In this document: positions 25,563 through 35,413 of the stretch, piece by piece | Numbering within the stretch: the stretch's first letter is position 1 | How the letters are laid out: each line of letters starts with the position of its first letter | NCBI RefSeq assembly: GCF_027213715.1 | Contig: NZ_JAPWGM010000002.1 | Location: 620,001-684,000, forward strand | Length of the DNA stretch: 64,000 bases | Source of the DNA: Pedobacter punctiformis | Lineage (GTDB): Bacteria > Bacteroidota > Bacteroidia > Sphingobacteriales > Sphingobacteriaceae | Direction: 5' to 3' | The notes under the pieces: model-generated | What the model saw: the letters and a program-made list of their open reading frames with translations, nothing else | The model's database searches: none | What the model was told of the DNA's origin: nothing | Position numbers and translations under genes: made by a program

Positions 25563-26795
25563 TTAATGTTCATGCTCTCCTGCATTACTCATTTTGGCCA
25601 GTACAAAAAATGCACCCTTAACCACAATTTCAGCGTCCTTCGGAATTTCTTTAAGTAAGGTAATTTCGGTATACCCAACATCGGTAGTTCCTTTAGCAAC
25701 AGGTATTTTTTCAAAGGTCATTCCTTTTTCATCTTTATGTCCAGTTGTTTCATTACCTTTTTGATGTTCAGCTTCCACTTTCCGCACAAAGATGAAGTCC
25801 TGTCCACCTAGGTTCACAATCGCCTCTGATGGTACGGCTGGTTTTGTACCCGTTTCTAAACTAATTACAGCAGTAACCGTCATTCCATCAATTAACCCTG
25901 CTTTGTTTCCCTGCACTTTAGCATGTACCGTTACAGCCTTACTTTCTCCCTCAAAAGAAGAACCTAAAGAATAAATTTGCGCATCATATTCTTTACCCGG
26001 ATTATTGGTCATTGTAAAGTGAATTAACTGGTTGTTTTTAAGCTTTGGAATGTCTTTTTCATATACAAATAAATCCAGGTGCAGCTGACTGTTATCTACA
26101 ATTTCGGCTATTGGTGTATTCACATCAACATAACTTCCCATTTCTACTTTTACATTGCTGACTACTCCATTTATCGGGCTTTTTACAGACAACACTGAAA
26201 TCAATCTCCCTTTACTTAAACGACCAGGATTAAGTCCCATTAGCTGTATTTGCTGTGCATAAGTGGCTTTTGCCGTTTGCAGCGTTTTCAACTCTGTTTC
26301 AGCAGATTGCAGGTTTTTTAAGGCTCCGGCATTACCTGCATTTAATTCTTTTTGCCTTTTCACTTCCAGCTCAACCAGACTAATTTTCGCACTGGCATTT
26401 AAATAATCACTTTGCACCTGTATAAATTCGGGATTTGAAATGGTTGCAATGGTTTGTCCTTTACGCACAAGATTGCCGGGCTGTACTAATAACGATTTAA
26501 TTGCCCCACTATAAACAGAATTTACACTTGCCCTGTTTTGATTCGGCACCTGCAATGTTCCATTGGTTTTTAAAGCCGTTGTAAGTTGCTTATTCTCAAT
26601 ACTACCCAATTTCAAACCTATGCTTTTCATCTGCGAACCGGTTAGCATAGCTGTATTGGTGTTTTCTTCTTCGTGTGCTTCTTCTGTGCTTGCTTTTTTT
26701 GAATCTTCAGTTTCTGTACTGCTTTTTCCACCACAGGAAACAATTGTGGCCGCAGCAAAGCACATCACGAACATTATAATCAGATATTTTTTCAT
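25563..26795 (-). CDS. CzcB-like RND periplasmic adaptor lipoprotein
   Basis: The 410-residue protein has a lipobox TIVSC (Cys about residue 21) followed by GGKSSTETEDSKK. An acidic/His stretch (EEAHEEENTN) comes next. The body has a split lipoyl domain (VYSGAIKSLLVQPGNLVRKGQ and SPINGVVSNVKVEMGSYVDV) around a coiled-coil hairpin (about 125-175), then barrel and membrane-proximal domains. A His-rich insert near residue 345 (AEHQKGNETTGHKDEKG) and the C-terminus GEHEH may bind metal. It pairs with the CzcA-like pump, starting 13 bp after it, and precedes the ATPase by 40 bp. Confidence 0.88.
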   Translation of the reverse strand: MKKYLIIMFVMCFAAATIVSCGGKSSTETEDSKKASTEEAHEEENTNTAMLTGSQMKSIGLKLGSIENKQLTTALKTNGTLQVPNQNRASVNSVYSGAIKSLLVQPGNLVRKGQTIATISNPEFIQVQSDYLNASAKISLVELEVKRQKELNAGNAGALKNLQSAETELKTLQTAKATYAQQIQLMGLNPGRLSKGRLISVLSVKSPINGVVSNVKVEMGSYVDVNTPIAEIVDNSQLHLDLFVYEKDIPKLKNNQLIHFTMTNNPGKEYDAQIYSLGSSFEGESKAVTVHAKVQGNKAGLIDGMTVTAVISLETGTKPAVPSEAIVNLGGQDFIFVRKVEAEHQKGNETTGHKDEKGMTFEKIPVAKGTTDVGYTEITLLKEIPKDAEIVVKGAFFVLAKMSNAGEHEH

Positions 26796-26808
26796 TGAGG
26801 TATAATTT

Positions 26809-29800
26809 TTATTGATTGATGTAATAATTGTATTGGATAACCGATTGATTATAGGTATTGAGCACCTCTAAATAATTTTTCTGGATATCAATGGATTGTG
26901 TAAGGTATTGCGACATCTCGGCAAAACTTATTTCGCCTGCTCTATAGGCTAAAGTTGCAGCTTTTATAATTTCAGTGGCTTGTTTTAATCCTGTAGTTTC
27001 ATAAAATGACAACATGCTATAACCTTTATCTACTTCCTGCAGCAACTGTGATTTTTTATTGTTAAAAAGCTGCGCATCATAATCGTATTGCTTTTGCTGT
27101 ACAGCTTTTTCTGCCTGTGCAACTTTTACCTTATTGCGTGAAGTACCAGCATTGAACAGCAGAAATGAGGCGGTAACCGAAAAACCTGTAAATGGATCTT
27201 TAGCACCCCATAAACGCTGACTAAAAAAGCGACCTGAAAAATCGGGTCTGTTTTCATTTTTAATCACGTCTATTCCAGCATTTGCGATATTAATATTTTG
27301 CGATTGAAGGGTTAGCACGGGATGAGTATTTTCGTCCTGCAGATTAGGAACGGTTAACTTTGCCAGAGGTTGCTCTAATGGCAAAATATATGCTGAAATA
27401 TTAAGCAGCTGCATCATTGCCTGCTGTTGTATTTTGGTTTCCCGATCCATTTGCAGAATTAACGCACCTATTTCTTTCATGCGCACATTCGATGCAATAC
27501 TGTCTAAACCAGGACTATCGCCTGTTTTTACCTTCAGTTTTGCTGCAGCATTAAGCGATCTGTAAATGCTATCCAACCGATGATACAGTTGTTTTTTATC
27601 CTGCAAGTACCAAAGCTGATAATACACAGCCCTGATCTCTCTTTTTACACTCACATCAATCGCAGCTGTATTTGCTTCATAGTATTTCAACTGCTCCGTA
27701 TAAAGATTTTTTTGTGCTTTATATAAACCGGGCCAGGCAAGATTTTGTGATAACCCTATTTTTAAAACACCAGCATGATCACTTGGTCTAAGGTCCTCAT
27801 TCTCTGCAAATACACCAGTTTTTGTTAAAATAGAAGCCGTTTTTGTCTGCGCCTTTCCTTTATTTAACTGCTGGTTATTTACTTCGTATTGAAGATTACC
27901 TTTTGCCAGTGCAACAGCTTCTTCTATACTCATCCGTTTTGAACTGCTTTGTTGTGCCTTAACGGAATTTGAAAAACCGATAAACAGTAAAATAACTGTA
28001 GCTATTGCAGTTTTTGGGGTTATTTTTGTTTTTATTTTACCTGAAAACAGGAGATAAAGTAGTGGCAGCACCACCAACGTTAAAAATGTTGCGGTAATTA
28101 AACCTCCAATAACAACTGTTGCCAAGGGTTTTTGTACTTCTGCCCCCGCTCCACTGCTTAATGCCATTGGGATAAAACCCAGAGAAGCAACCGTAGCAGT
28201 CATCAACACAGGCCTTAACCTGATTTTTGTTCCTTCCAGTATTCGCTGAATAATATCTTCCATTCCTTCTTTTTTTAATTGGTTGAAGGTTCCAATCAAT
28301 ACAATACCATTTAATACGGCAACCCCAAAAAGGGCAATAAAACCAACACCTGCTGAAATACTGAATGGCATTCCCCTTAGCAAAAGGGCAAATACCCCGC
28401 CAATGGCACTCATTGGGATGGCTGTAAAAATGAGTAATGCATCTTTTATGGTACCAAAAGTGAAAAACAACAATAGAAATATCAATGCCAATGCAACCGG
28501 CACCGCCACCATTAACCTTGAAGAGGCTTCTTGTAAATTTTCAAAAGTACCTCCATAAGTATAATAATAACCGGTCGGTAAAAGCTTAGCTTCATTCAGT
28601 TTTTGCTGAATGTCAGTAACTACGCTCTGTACATCTCTATCCTTTACATTAAAACCGACCACAATTCTGCGTTTTCCTTCTTCCCGGCTAATTTGAGCAG
28701 GACCTTCCTTAAAAGAAATGGCTGCCACTTGTGAAAGTGGAATTTGATTGCCCTCGTTAGTGGCCACATATAAATTATTTACGTCATCTATAGAGCTTCT
28801 GCTGTTACTGTCCAGCCGAACCACCAAATCAAATTTGCGTTCATTCTCAAATATCACACCCGCAGCTCTACCTGCAAAGGCAGTACTGATGGTATTATTA
28901 ATGTCTTCAATATTTAACCCATACCCTGCAATTTTAGCCCGGTCGTACTGAATGGTAATTTGTGGCAAACCCGCGGTACGTTCTACCTGTGGCTCTGTTG
29001 CGCCTTTTACGGTCTGAACAATTTTTGCCACTTTAGGTGCAAGTGCCGCAAGGGTGTCAATGTTTTCGCCAAATATTTTAATGGCCACATCCTGTCTTAC
29101 CCCCGTCATTAACTCATTAAAACGCATTTGTATAGGTTGCGAAGCTTCAAAGAAAACACCGGGTATTGATGCTTCCAGTTTCTCTATCATCAGTTGTGCC
29201 AGTTTATTATAATCCTGGGTAGTTGTCCACTCACTTTTGGGTTTAAGGTTAATAATCAAATCGGTTGCTTCAGGAGGCATTGGATCAGTGGGCACTTCTG
29301 CACTGCCCGTTTTGCCAACCACCATTTTTACTTCAGGAAAGGATTTTATAATCCGGCTGGCTTGCATAGAGGTTTCCACACTTTGGCTAAGTGATGTACC
29401 TTGCGGAAGAATACAGTGAAAAGCATAATCCCCTTCCTGCAACTGAGGAAGAAATTCTCCCCCCATCCTGCTGAAAACAAAAACGCTAATGCCCAGTAAA
29501 ACAACCGCACCTGCTACCACCACATATTTCATTTTAATAGCCCATTTGATTATGGGTGTATATCCTCTTTGAAAGAAATCCATCATCCGGTCTGAAAATG
29601 TTTTTTTATGGGATATATTTTTAGAGAGGAATAATGCCGACATCATCGGAATGTAGGTAAGTGATAATAACAAGGCACCGAATATGGCAAAGCCTACCGT
29701 CATGGCCATAGGGCGAAACATTTTACCTTCAATACCTACCAAAGTTAAAATAGGGATGTACACAATGAGGATGATAATTTCTCCAAAAGCGGCACTACTG

Positions 29801-31134
29801 CGTATTTTAGATGCAGAAACAAATACTTCTTCATCCATTTCGTTTTGTGTAAGCTTTTGAGTTGATTTTCTTAAAGCTAAATGATGTAACGTTGCTTCAA
29901 CAATAATTACAGCACCATCTACAATCAATCCAAAATCAATGGCTCCTAAGCTCATCAAATTGGCGCTCACACCAAATACATTCATCATGGCCAGTGCAAA
30001 AAGCATAGCCAGCGGAATAGCCGACGCCACAATCAAACCTGCTCTGAAATTGCCTAAAAACAGTACTAAAACCAGTATTACGATCAGGGCCCCTTCTATC
30101 AGATTGGTTTTAACGGTATTAACGGCCCTTTCAACTAAACTGGCCCGGTCGCTAAAAGCTTCTATTACTACATCTTCCGGCAGGGCTTTTCTAATCACTT
30201 CCATTTTAGCTTTAACCTTTTCAACAACAGCGGCACTATTGGCTCCCTTTAACATCATTACAATACCACCTACAACTTCTTTTTCGCCATTATAGGTAAC
30301 CGAACCGTAGCGTACCGCATTGCCCAGTTTTACCTCGGCAACATCCTTAACCAGCACCGGAATATGGTTTACTTTTTTTACAACTGTATTGCCAATATCT
30401 CTCATAGACCCCATTAAGCCTATTCCTCTGATGAAATAAGCATTTGGCTTTTTATCAATGTAAGCACCACCAGTATTTTCGTTGTTTTTTTCCAATGCGG
30501 TAAAAATCTCGGCAATGGTTATATTCATGGCCTTTAATCGGTTTGAATTTACCGATACTTCATATTGTTTTAATAAACCACCAAAACTGTTTACCTCAGC
30601 CACACCGGGTGTGCCATAAAGCTGCCGGGCTACAATCCAGTCCTGCATGGTTCGTAAATCCATCGCAGAATATTTATTTTCTGAGCCTTTTTTTGGGTGA
30701 ACAACATATTGGTATACCTCTCCAAGTCCTGTACTAACCGGAGCCAGTTCTGGTGTTCCAAGCCCTTTTGGAATTTTTGTTTCTGCTTCTTTGAGTTTTT
30801 CACCAATCAGTTGCCTGGCAAAGTAAACATCTACGTCTTCGTGAAAAACCACTGTAATTACCGAAAGACCAAACCTTGAAACAGACCTTATTTCCTGAAG
30901 ATCGGGTAAATTAGCCAATGTTTGCTCTATTGGATAAGTAACCAATTGTTCTGTTTCCTGTGCGGCTAGTGTGGGTGTAAGGGTAATAATTTGTACCTGA
31001 TTATTGGTAATATCAGGCTGGGCATCGATAGGCAGCTTGGAAGCACTCCATATACCCCAGCAAATAAGTGCCAATGTAAGCAAGCCAATAATGAGCTTAT
31101 TTTTTATGCTGAATTTTATAATATTATCTAACAT
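26809..31134 (-). CDS. CzcA/CusA heavy-metal RND pump fused to TolC-like outer-membrane protein
   Basis: The 1441-residue protein contains a full RND permease (residues 1 to about 1035) and then a TolC/CzcC-type protein (about 1050-1441). The TM4 motif GAIDFGLIVDGAVIIVE has the D-x5-D-x6-E charge set that marks metal pumps (HME-RND). The two parts join through TVILLFIGFSNSVKAQ, which looks like a signal peptide. The C-terminal half then has KRMSIEEAVALAKGNL and FSVTASFLLFNAG of TolC proteins. Such fusions recur in Bacteroidota, and cleavage at the internal signal is plausible. Metals are probably Cu, Co, Zn or Cd; the adjacent multicopper oxidase favours Cu. Confidence 0.9.
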   Translation of the reverse strand: MLDNIIKFSIKNKLIIGLLTLALICWGIWSASKLPIDAQPDITNNQVQIITLTPTLAAQETEQLVTYPIEQTLANLPDLQEIRSVSRFGLSVITVVFHEDVDVYFARQLIGEKLKEAETKIPKGLGTPELAPVSTGLGEVYQYVVHPKKGSENKYSAMDLRTMQDWIVARQLYGTPGVAEVNSFGGLLKQYEVSVNSNRLKAMNITIAEIFTALEKNNENTGGAYIDKKPNAYFIRGIGLMGSMRDIGNTVVKKVNHIPVLVKDVAEVKLGNAVRYGSVTYNGEKEVVGGIVMMLKGANSAAVVEKVKAKMEVIRKALPEDVVIEAFSDRASLVERAVNTVKTNLIEGALIVILVLVLFLGNFRAGLIVASAIPLAMLFALAMMNVFGVSANLMSLGAIDFGLIVDGAVIIVEATLHHLALRKSTQKLTQNEMDEEVFVSASKIRSSAAFGEIIILIVYIPILTLVGIEGKMFRPMAMTVGFAIFGALLLSLTYIPMMSALFLSKNISHKKTFSDRMMDFFQRGYTPIIKWAIKMKYVVVAGAVVLLGISVFVFSRMGGEFLPQLQEGDYAFHCILPQGTSLSQSVETSMQASRIIKSFPEVKMVVGKTGSAEVPTDPMPPEATDLIINLKPKSEWTTTQDYNKLAQLMIEKLEASIPGVFFEASQPIQMRFNELMTGVRQDVAIKIFGENIDTLAALAPKVAKIVQTVKGATEPQVERTAGLPQITIQYDRAKIAGYGLNIEDINNTISTAFAGRAAGVIFENERKFDLVVRLDSNSRSSIDDVNNLYVATNEGNQIPLSQVAAISFKEGPAQISREEGKRRIVVGFNVKDRDVQSVVTDIQQKLNEAKLLPTGYYYTYGGTFENLQEASSRLMVAVPVALALIFLLLFFTFGTIKDALLIFTAIPMSAIGGVFALLLRGMPFSISAGVGFIALFGVAVLNGIVLIGTFNQLKKEGMEDIIQRILEGTKIRLRPVLMTATVASLGFIPMALSSGAGAEVQKPLATVVIGGLITATFLTLVVLPLLYLLFSGKIKTKITPKTAIATVILLFIGFSNSVKAQQSSSKRMSIEEAVALAKGNLQYEVNNQQLNKGKAQTKTASILTKTGVFAENEDLRPSDHAGVLKIGLSQNLAWPGLYKAQKNLYTEQLKYYEANTAAIDVSVKREIRAVYYQLWYLQDKKQLYHRLDSIYRSLNAAAKLKVKTGDSPGLDSIASNVRMKEIGALILQMDRETKIQQQAMMQLLNISAYILPLEQPLAKLTVPNLQDENTHPVLTLQSQNINIANAGIDVIKNENRPDFSGRFFSQRLWGAKDPFTGFSVTASFLLFNAGTSRNKVKVAQAEKAVQQKQYDYDAQLFNNKKSQLLQEVDKGYSMLSFYETTGLKQATEIIKAATLAYRAGEISFAEMSQYLTQSIDIQKNYLEVLNTYNQSVIQYNYYINQ

Positions 31135-31342
31135 TTTTAAAAATGGTATGAATTGGTGAATAACCGGATTACAGGCTTAATAAGGCCATAGCTAAGATTT
31201 TAGAATAAAAAACCATAGCATAACCAGATCATCTGCAGAGGTTATTCAACTGAAATAAACAGTTTCAATTGTTGACGATCAAATACAATTTAGGCACAAG
31301 CAATCTAAAGATTGTCGTTGCCGCCGATCATCAAAGAAGGAA

Positions 31343-31660
31343 TTAAGCTAGTTTAGGCGGTTGCCAAACATCCACAGGTTGTTTTTTAATATTGGAAATA
31401 CAAAAAACCTGATAAGACGTGTAATGAAGTAGTTCTATTTCAGCTGAAGTTTGGTCAATTGGAAAATGCTGACCAACTGAGCAACAAGCACAACTACAAA
31501 ATGGCGGACAAGATTCATCCTGAGCATGTTTTGTTCCGGAATCGGCATGCTGTACGGAGGTGGAATATTGGGCACTTACCACAAGATCTGCCCTATCCTG
31601 ACAAGGCAAAAGCCCTAAAAGGATCAGATAAACAGAAAATATAATTATTGAACACCTCAT
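31343..31660 (-). CDS. Small Cys-rich secreted protein (DUF6660-like)
   Basis: I take ATG 31660 (105 aa); the longer frame opens with TTG. It has an N-terminal hydrophobic signal (IIIFSVYLILLGLLPCQD) and a central SCPPFCSCACCSV cluster with five Cys after a His/Asp-rich stretch (SVQHADSGTKHAQDE). Small proteins with this S/C-PFC-x-C-x-CC signature (I recall DUF6660) sit near CzcA/CopA-type genes in Bacteroidota and are thought to bind metal in the periplasm. Here it lies between the multicopper oxidase and the CzcA fusion gene, fitting that context. The function is inferred. Confidence 0.65.
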   Translation of the reverse strand: MRCSIIIFSVYLILLGLLPCQDRADLVVSAQYSTSVQHADSGTKHAQDESCPPFCSCACCSVGQHFPIDQTSAEIELLHYTSYQVFCISNIKKQPVDVWQPPKLA

Positions 31661-31808
31661 TTTTTTCAAAACTAGCAATTATTATTCTAAATCTTTCAGT
31701 TTTAAATTTAAAGATTAATGGGTAGTGCCTGTTTATTTATCAAAACATGAGCATGCCGATCATTTTTATTTATTTTCACATGTATAAATTTTGCTTCAAC
31801 AGCTCATT

Positions 31809-34229
31809 TTAATAGTTTAACGTTATTCCTCCACCATAGCCCATATCGCTATCGTAGTGTGTAGAAAACGAAAAGTATTTGGTTACAATGTAGCGAAAGC
31901 CTGCCATATATTCCTTGTCTGTATTACCCATGATATTAAACCTCAGTCTGCTGGTAAGTGGAATATCTTCTCTGGCCAATTGGAAACGCACTTTCCCTTT
32001 ACTGTCTAAACGGGCCTCAGCTATAAACAGCATTGGCAAGGTATATTGGAAACCGATTACAGCTGCTTTTCTATTGTGCTGATTACTGATTTGTCCGAAA
32101 AGATTTTTTTCAGACTCATTATTCATCTTATTGTAGTGATAATCAAAACCAATAAAAGGCATAAACATCTGCATTTTCCCAATATAGCGACCAAAATAGG
32201 TTTCGCTTTCGTAACCATGTTCGGCTTTTAAGCCAAGTCGCCACTCTGTAGAAAAACGATAACGGGTATTGGACAGCATGAATTCTCCGTCACTCCCACT
32301 GCTTTCCAAACCTATTGTAGCCATTGGATGAAACAGTCTGTCATCACTAAACAATTTGCGCTGAGCAAATTTTGGGTTAATAATTTCAGGGTTAGGTGCT
32401 GAATTTTCATAACTAAAAATCCTGCCCATGCCACTCATCATATGGTATAAAATGTGACAATGAAAAAACCAGTCTCCACGCTCTGTAGCTGCAAATTCAA
32501 TGGTATCAGTTTCCATTGGCATAATATCCAATACATTTTTCAGCGGCGCATATTCCCCTTGTCCGTTCAATACTCTAAAATCATGACCATGCAAGTGCAT
32601 GGGATGGCGCATCATGGAATTGTTATACAGGACAATTCTAATGTTTTCGCCTTTTTTAATTAAAATTTTATCACTTTCAGAAACCGTTTTGTTATCAATC
32701 GTCCATACATAGCGATTCATGTTTCCGGTTAGTTCAAATTTCAATACTTTTAAGGGCCCTTCTCTTAAAGTTGTTTTTTCAGTTGCCCTTAACATGCCAT
32801 AATTTAAGGTTACTATTTCTGCATCTTCAGTTTCTTCTTTAACGGGCTCATGTCCATTCTCATTTTTGCCCTTCTTACCATAATCATAACCGGTAACCTC
32901 AGGATACATCACATTATTCATATCCATCTGCTGATTTGACATTTTCATACCCATAGGTTCCATATCTCCACTCATCTTCATCATCCCATTCATCATTTTC
33001 ATACCCTCAAAGTATTTGAGCTTCGCAAGCGGTTTTGCAGGTTTTTTAGCCCCACTACCCAGCCACAAAGAGGTTGAATTGGTCCGGTCTTCGGCTGTGG
33101 AAAGAAATTCGTAACTCCCATCTGCCGGAATCGTTAAGATAACATCGTAAGTTTCTGAAGGTGCAATAAGTAAACGGTCTACTTCAACAGGTTCCACATC
33201 ATTTCCATCATTAGCCACAACAGTGATTTTTCCTCCTGCCCAGGTGAGCCAGAAATATGTCGAAGCGCCACCATCAACTATCCTCAATTTTACCTTATCA
33301 CCTGCTTTAAACTGAGGCTGGACGTCAACATTTTTTCCGTTGGTCAGGAATTTTTCATAATATACATCACTTACATCCATGGCTGTCATGCGTTTCCATT
33401 CGTTAGTTACTTTTGTTTTAAAATAACCTTTACTAATGGCTTCACCATAACTCTGGGTTGTGCCTTTTTTAATGGCAAACCAATCTGATGCATTATGAAG
33501 CAAGCGATCTGCTTCTTTCGGGTTCATATCCGTCCAGTCGCTAAGTACCACAGGAATAGCCGGAATTTTTGGCTCATTCTTTTTATTAAAGATTAGCGCA
33601 CCATACAGGCCACTCTGTTCCTGAAGCATGGTATGACTATGATACCAGTAAGTGCCATTTTGAATCACCGGAAATTTGTATACATAGGTAGAGTGAGGTT
33701 TAATAGGCATTTGTGTTAAATATGGAACACCATCCATGTTGTTTGGCAAAAATACGCCATGCCAGTGAATTGAGGTTTCCATATCCATTAAATTATGAAC
33801 ATACACTTCTGCGGTATCTCCTTCGGTAAATACCAGCGCAGGACCAGGAATAAGACCATTTATAGCCATCGCCATTCGTGGTTTTCCTGAAAAGTTAACC
33901 GTGGTATCTTTTACATAAAGATCATACCGGACGGTTCTGGATTTTATATGCCGGCTTTCAGTATTATTTTTAGAGCCAGAATCTGAAGAAGATGAAGTTT
34001 TAACCTGCTGTTTGTTTTCTACTGGTACATTAGCTTTTATTTTCTCTCTGATCAAAGCCATTCCACATTTTGGACAAGTACCAGGCTTGGTACTTTTTAC
34101 TTCGGGGTGCATGCTGCAAGTATATACCACCTGCTGTAAGTTGGTTTGAATGCTAAGGCGTACATTTTCACGTGCATAGGTAATTCCATAAACGCACACA
34201 AAAAATAAATACAGGGTAATCTTCTTCAT
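31809..34229 (-). CDS. Multicopper oxidase with HMBD and fused CopB-like outer-membrane barrel
   Basis: The 806-residue protein has a signal peptide (ends about 20) and a heavy-metal-binding domain CSMHPEV...PGTCPKCGMAL (about 38-62). Three cupredoxin domains follow with copper ligands in SIHWHG (about 155), WYHSHT (about 197), HPMHLHGHDF (about 548) and HCHILYHMMSGM (about 591-602). A Met-rich segment (about 405-440) recalls CueO. From about residue 640, a CopB-like beta-barrel region follows (GLKAEHGYESETYFGRYIG, FMPFIGFDYHYN) and ends in GGGITLNY, an outer-membrane C-terminus. It would oxidise Cu(I) to Cu(II). CopA and CopB functions appear joined in one chain. Confidence 0.87.
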   Translation of the reverse strand: MKKITLYLFFVCVYGITYARENVRLSIQTNLQQVVYTCSMHPEVKSTKPGTCPKCGMALIREKIKANVPVENKQQVKTSSSSDSGSKNNTESRHIKSRTVRYDLYVKDTTVNFSGKPRMAMAINGLIPGPALVFTEGDTAEVYVHNLMDMETSIHWHGVFLPNNMDGVPYLTQMPIKPHSTYVYKFPVIQNGTYWYHSHTMLQEQSGLYGALIFNKKNEPKIPAIPVVLSDWTDMNPKEADRLLHNASDWFAIKKGTTQSYGEAISKGYFKTKVTNEWKRMTAMDVSDVYYEKFLTNGKNVDVQPQFKAGDKVKLRIVDGGASTYFWLTWAGGKITVVANDGNDVEPVEVDRLLIAPSETYDVILTIPADGSYEFLSTAEDRTNSTSLWLGSGAKKPAKPLAKLKYFEGMKMMNGMMKMSGDMEPMGMKMSNQQMDMNNVMYPEVTGYDYGKKGKNENGHEPVKEETEDAEIVTLNYGMLRATEKTTLREGPLKVLKFELTGNMNRYVWTIDNKTVSESDKILIKKGENIRIVLYNNSMMRHPMHLHGHDFRVLNGQGEYAPLKNVLDIMPMETDTIEFAATERGDWFFHCHILYHMMSGMGRIFSYENSAPNPEIINPKFAQRKLFSDDRLFHPMATIGLESSGSDGEFMLSNTRYRFSTEWRLGLKAEHGYESETYFGRYIGKMQMFMPFIGFDYHYNKMNNESEKNLFGQISNQHNRKAAVIGFQYTLPMLFIAEARLDSKGKVRFQLAREDIPLTSRLRFNIMGNTDKEYMAGFRYIVTKYFSFSTHYDSDMGYGGGITLNY

Positions 34230-34376
34230 TTTGAAATAGGGTAACGATTAAATTTTCGATCCTGCAAATATAAAATGAAGCGCAGCCAGTGATTTTACAC
34301 AATTCCCTGAAAATTATATACAATTCTTAGCAGCAAATTATGTTGGTGTAACACAAAATCAAGGCGTATGATAATT

Positions 34377-34841
34377 TTAGTTTAATCCTTTTGGAAAGCG
34401 ATCGCCAACCAGATTAAGTTTTATGCCAAACTCCAGATAAGCTTTTAGTCCGGCTAATACAAGGGTAAAACCTTCGGTAGATTCTCTTACCAACGAAAGA
34501 ACCCGATCAGCATTGCTGCTGTTAATCTGGTTCACAACCGATACAAACGTGGCTTCATCAGGCATCGCTTTAAATGTCCATTCAACTGTTGTTAAATCTT
34601 CATAATTGCCCCATTCAACTATAATTTGTTTATCTTCTTCAATCTTTTTAACTGTAACCAGAACCGTAACGTTATACATTTCCCAAGTCCATTCTACTTC
34701 CTTGCCTTCTTCCAGTTTTCCTGAACTTTTTGTAAACCAAAATTTAGTGGTCACCTCAGGGTTAATGAATGCCTGAAAAACCTCACGAACCGGTTTTCGG
34801 ATTAGCATTTCTGCTTTTGCAAATTGATTGTGCTCTGCCAT
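34377..34841 (-). CDS. SRPBCC (AHSA1-type) domain protein
   Basis: The 154-residue protein has the START/Bet v1 fold pattern: an opening strand AEMLIRKPVREVFQAFINPEVTT with F-W-F following, W-T-W-E-M-Y, IVEWGN, and a C-terminal helix KAYLEFG. AHSA1-type proteins have a hydrophobic pocket and unknown ligands. It is the last gene of a minus-strand cluster: ArsR regulator, SRPBCC, DUF1801, SRPBCC and this gene. It is more diverged than the other two SRPBCC proteins, which are close paralogues. Confidence 0.85.
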   Translation of the reverse strand: MAEHNQFAKAEMLIRKPVREVFQAFINPEVTTKFWFTKSSGKLEEGKEVEWTWEMYNVTVLVTVKKIEEDKQIIVEWGNYEDLTTVEWTFKAMPDEATFVSVVNQINSSNADRVLSLVRESTEGFTLVLAGLKAYLEFGIKLNLVGDRFPKGLN

Positions 34842-34867
34842 ATTTAGTACAATAAGCTTAAATCTAA

Positions 34868-35371
34868 TTAAAATTTTTGAGAAGAAAAGATTTCGTCCAG
34901 ACCTTCCAAAGCTGATGTAAAACCTTCTTTGAAACCCATTTCGATTATAGCTTCCAAATCTGAAAGTTTTTCATGTTTAATAGCAACGGTTACAATAGTT
35001 GTACCATTTGATTCTGTAAAATCAACACTCCAGTCTGAACGGGGAAAATCCGCATTTATATTTCCTTCCGGATCACAAAAAGCATCAAAAAATTTGAAAT
35101 TTGTTGCCGGTGTAATGGCTTTAAAATCGGCTAAAGCCCAGTGTTCCTCGCCTTCAGGACCAACCATAGCGTACAATCTTCGGCCGCCAACTTTAAAATC
35201 CATTGATTTTGTTCTTGATTTCCAGGGCTTCGGTGCCCACCATTGGTCAAGTAAATCTTTCTCTGTCCAGGCAGCCCAAACATTTGATATAGGTGCTGCA
35301 AATTCTCTTTTTACATTTACAATACTGTTTTCTCTGTCTACAGAAAAATCCATGAATAAATTATTTTTCAT
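34868..35371 (-). CDS. SRPBCC domain protein (paralogue A)
   Basis: The 167-residue AHSA1-type protein opens with FSVDRENSIVNVKREFAAP, followed by V-W-A-A-W-T and [20 protein letters not shown], the typical D-x-W-W-A-P-x-P motif. VGGRRLYAMVGPEGEEHW and the final helix IIEMGFKEGFTSAL complete the domain. It is similar along its length to the protein at 35896-36399 (same order: [39 protein letters not shown]). This indicates tandem duplication. The ligand is unknown. Confidence 0.87.
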   Translation of the reverse strand: MKNNLFMDFSVDRENSIVNVKREFAAPISNVWAAWTEKDLLDQWWAPKPWKSRTKSMDFKVGGRRLYAMVGPEGEEHWALADFKAITPATNFKFFDAFCDPEGNINADFPRSDWSVDFTESNGTTIVTVAIKHEKLSDLEAIIEMGFKEGFTSALEGLDEIFSSQKF

Positions 35372-35413
35372 TTTCTTTTATTTTGCATTGTTAATAATAA
35401 ATTATCTGATTCG

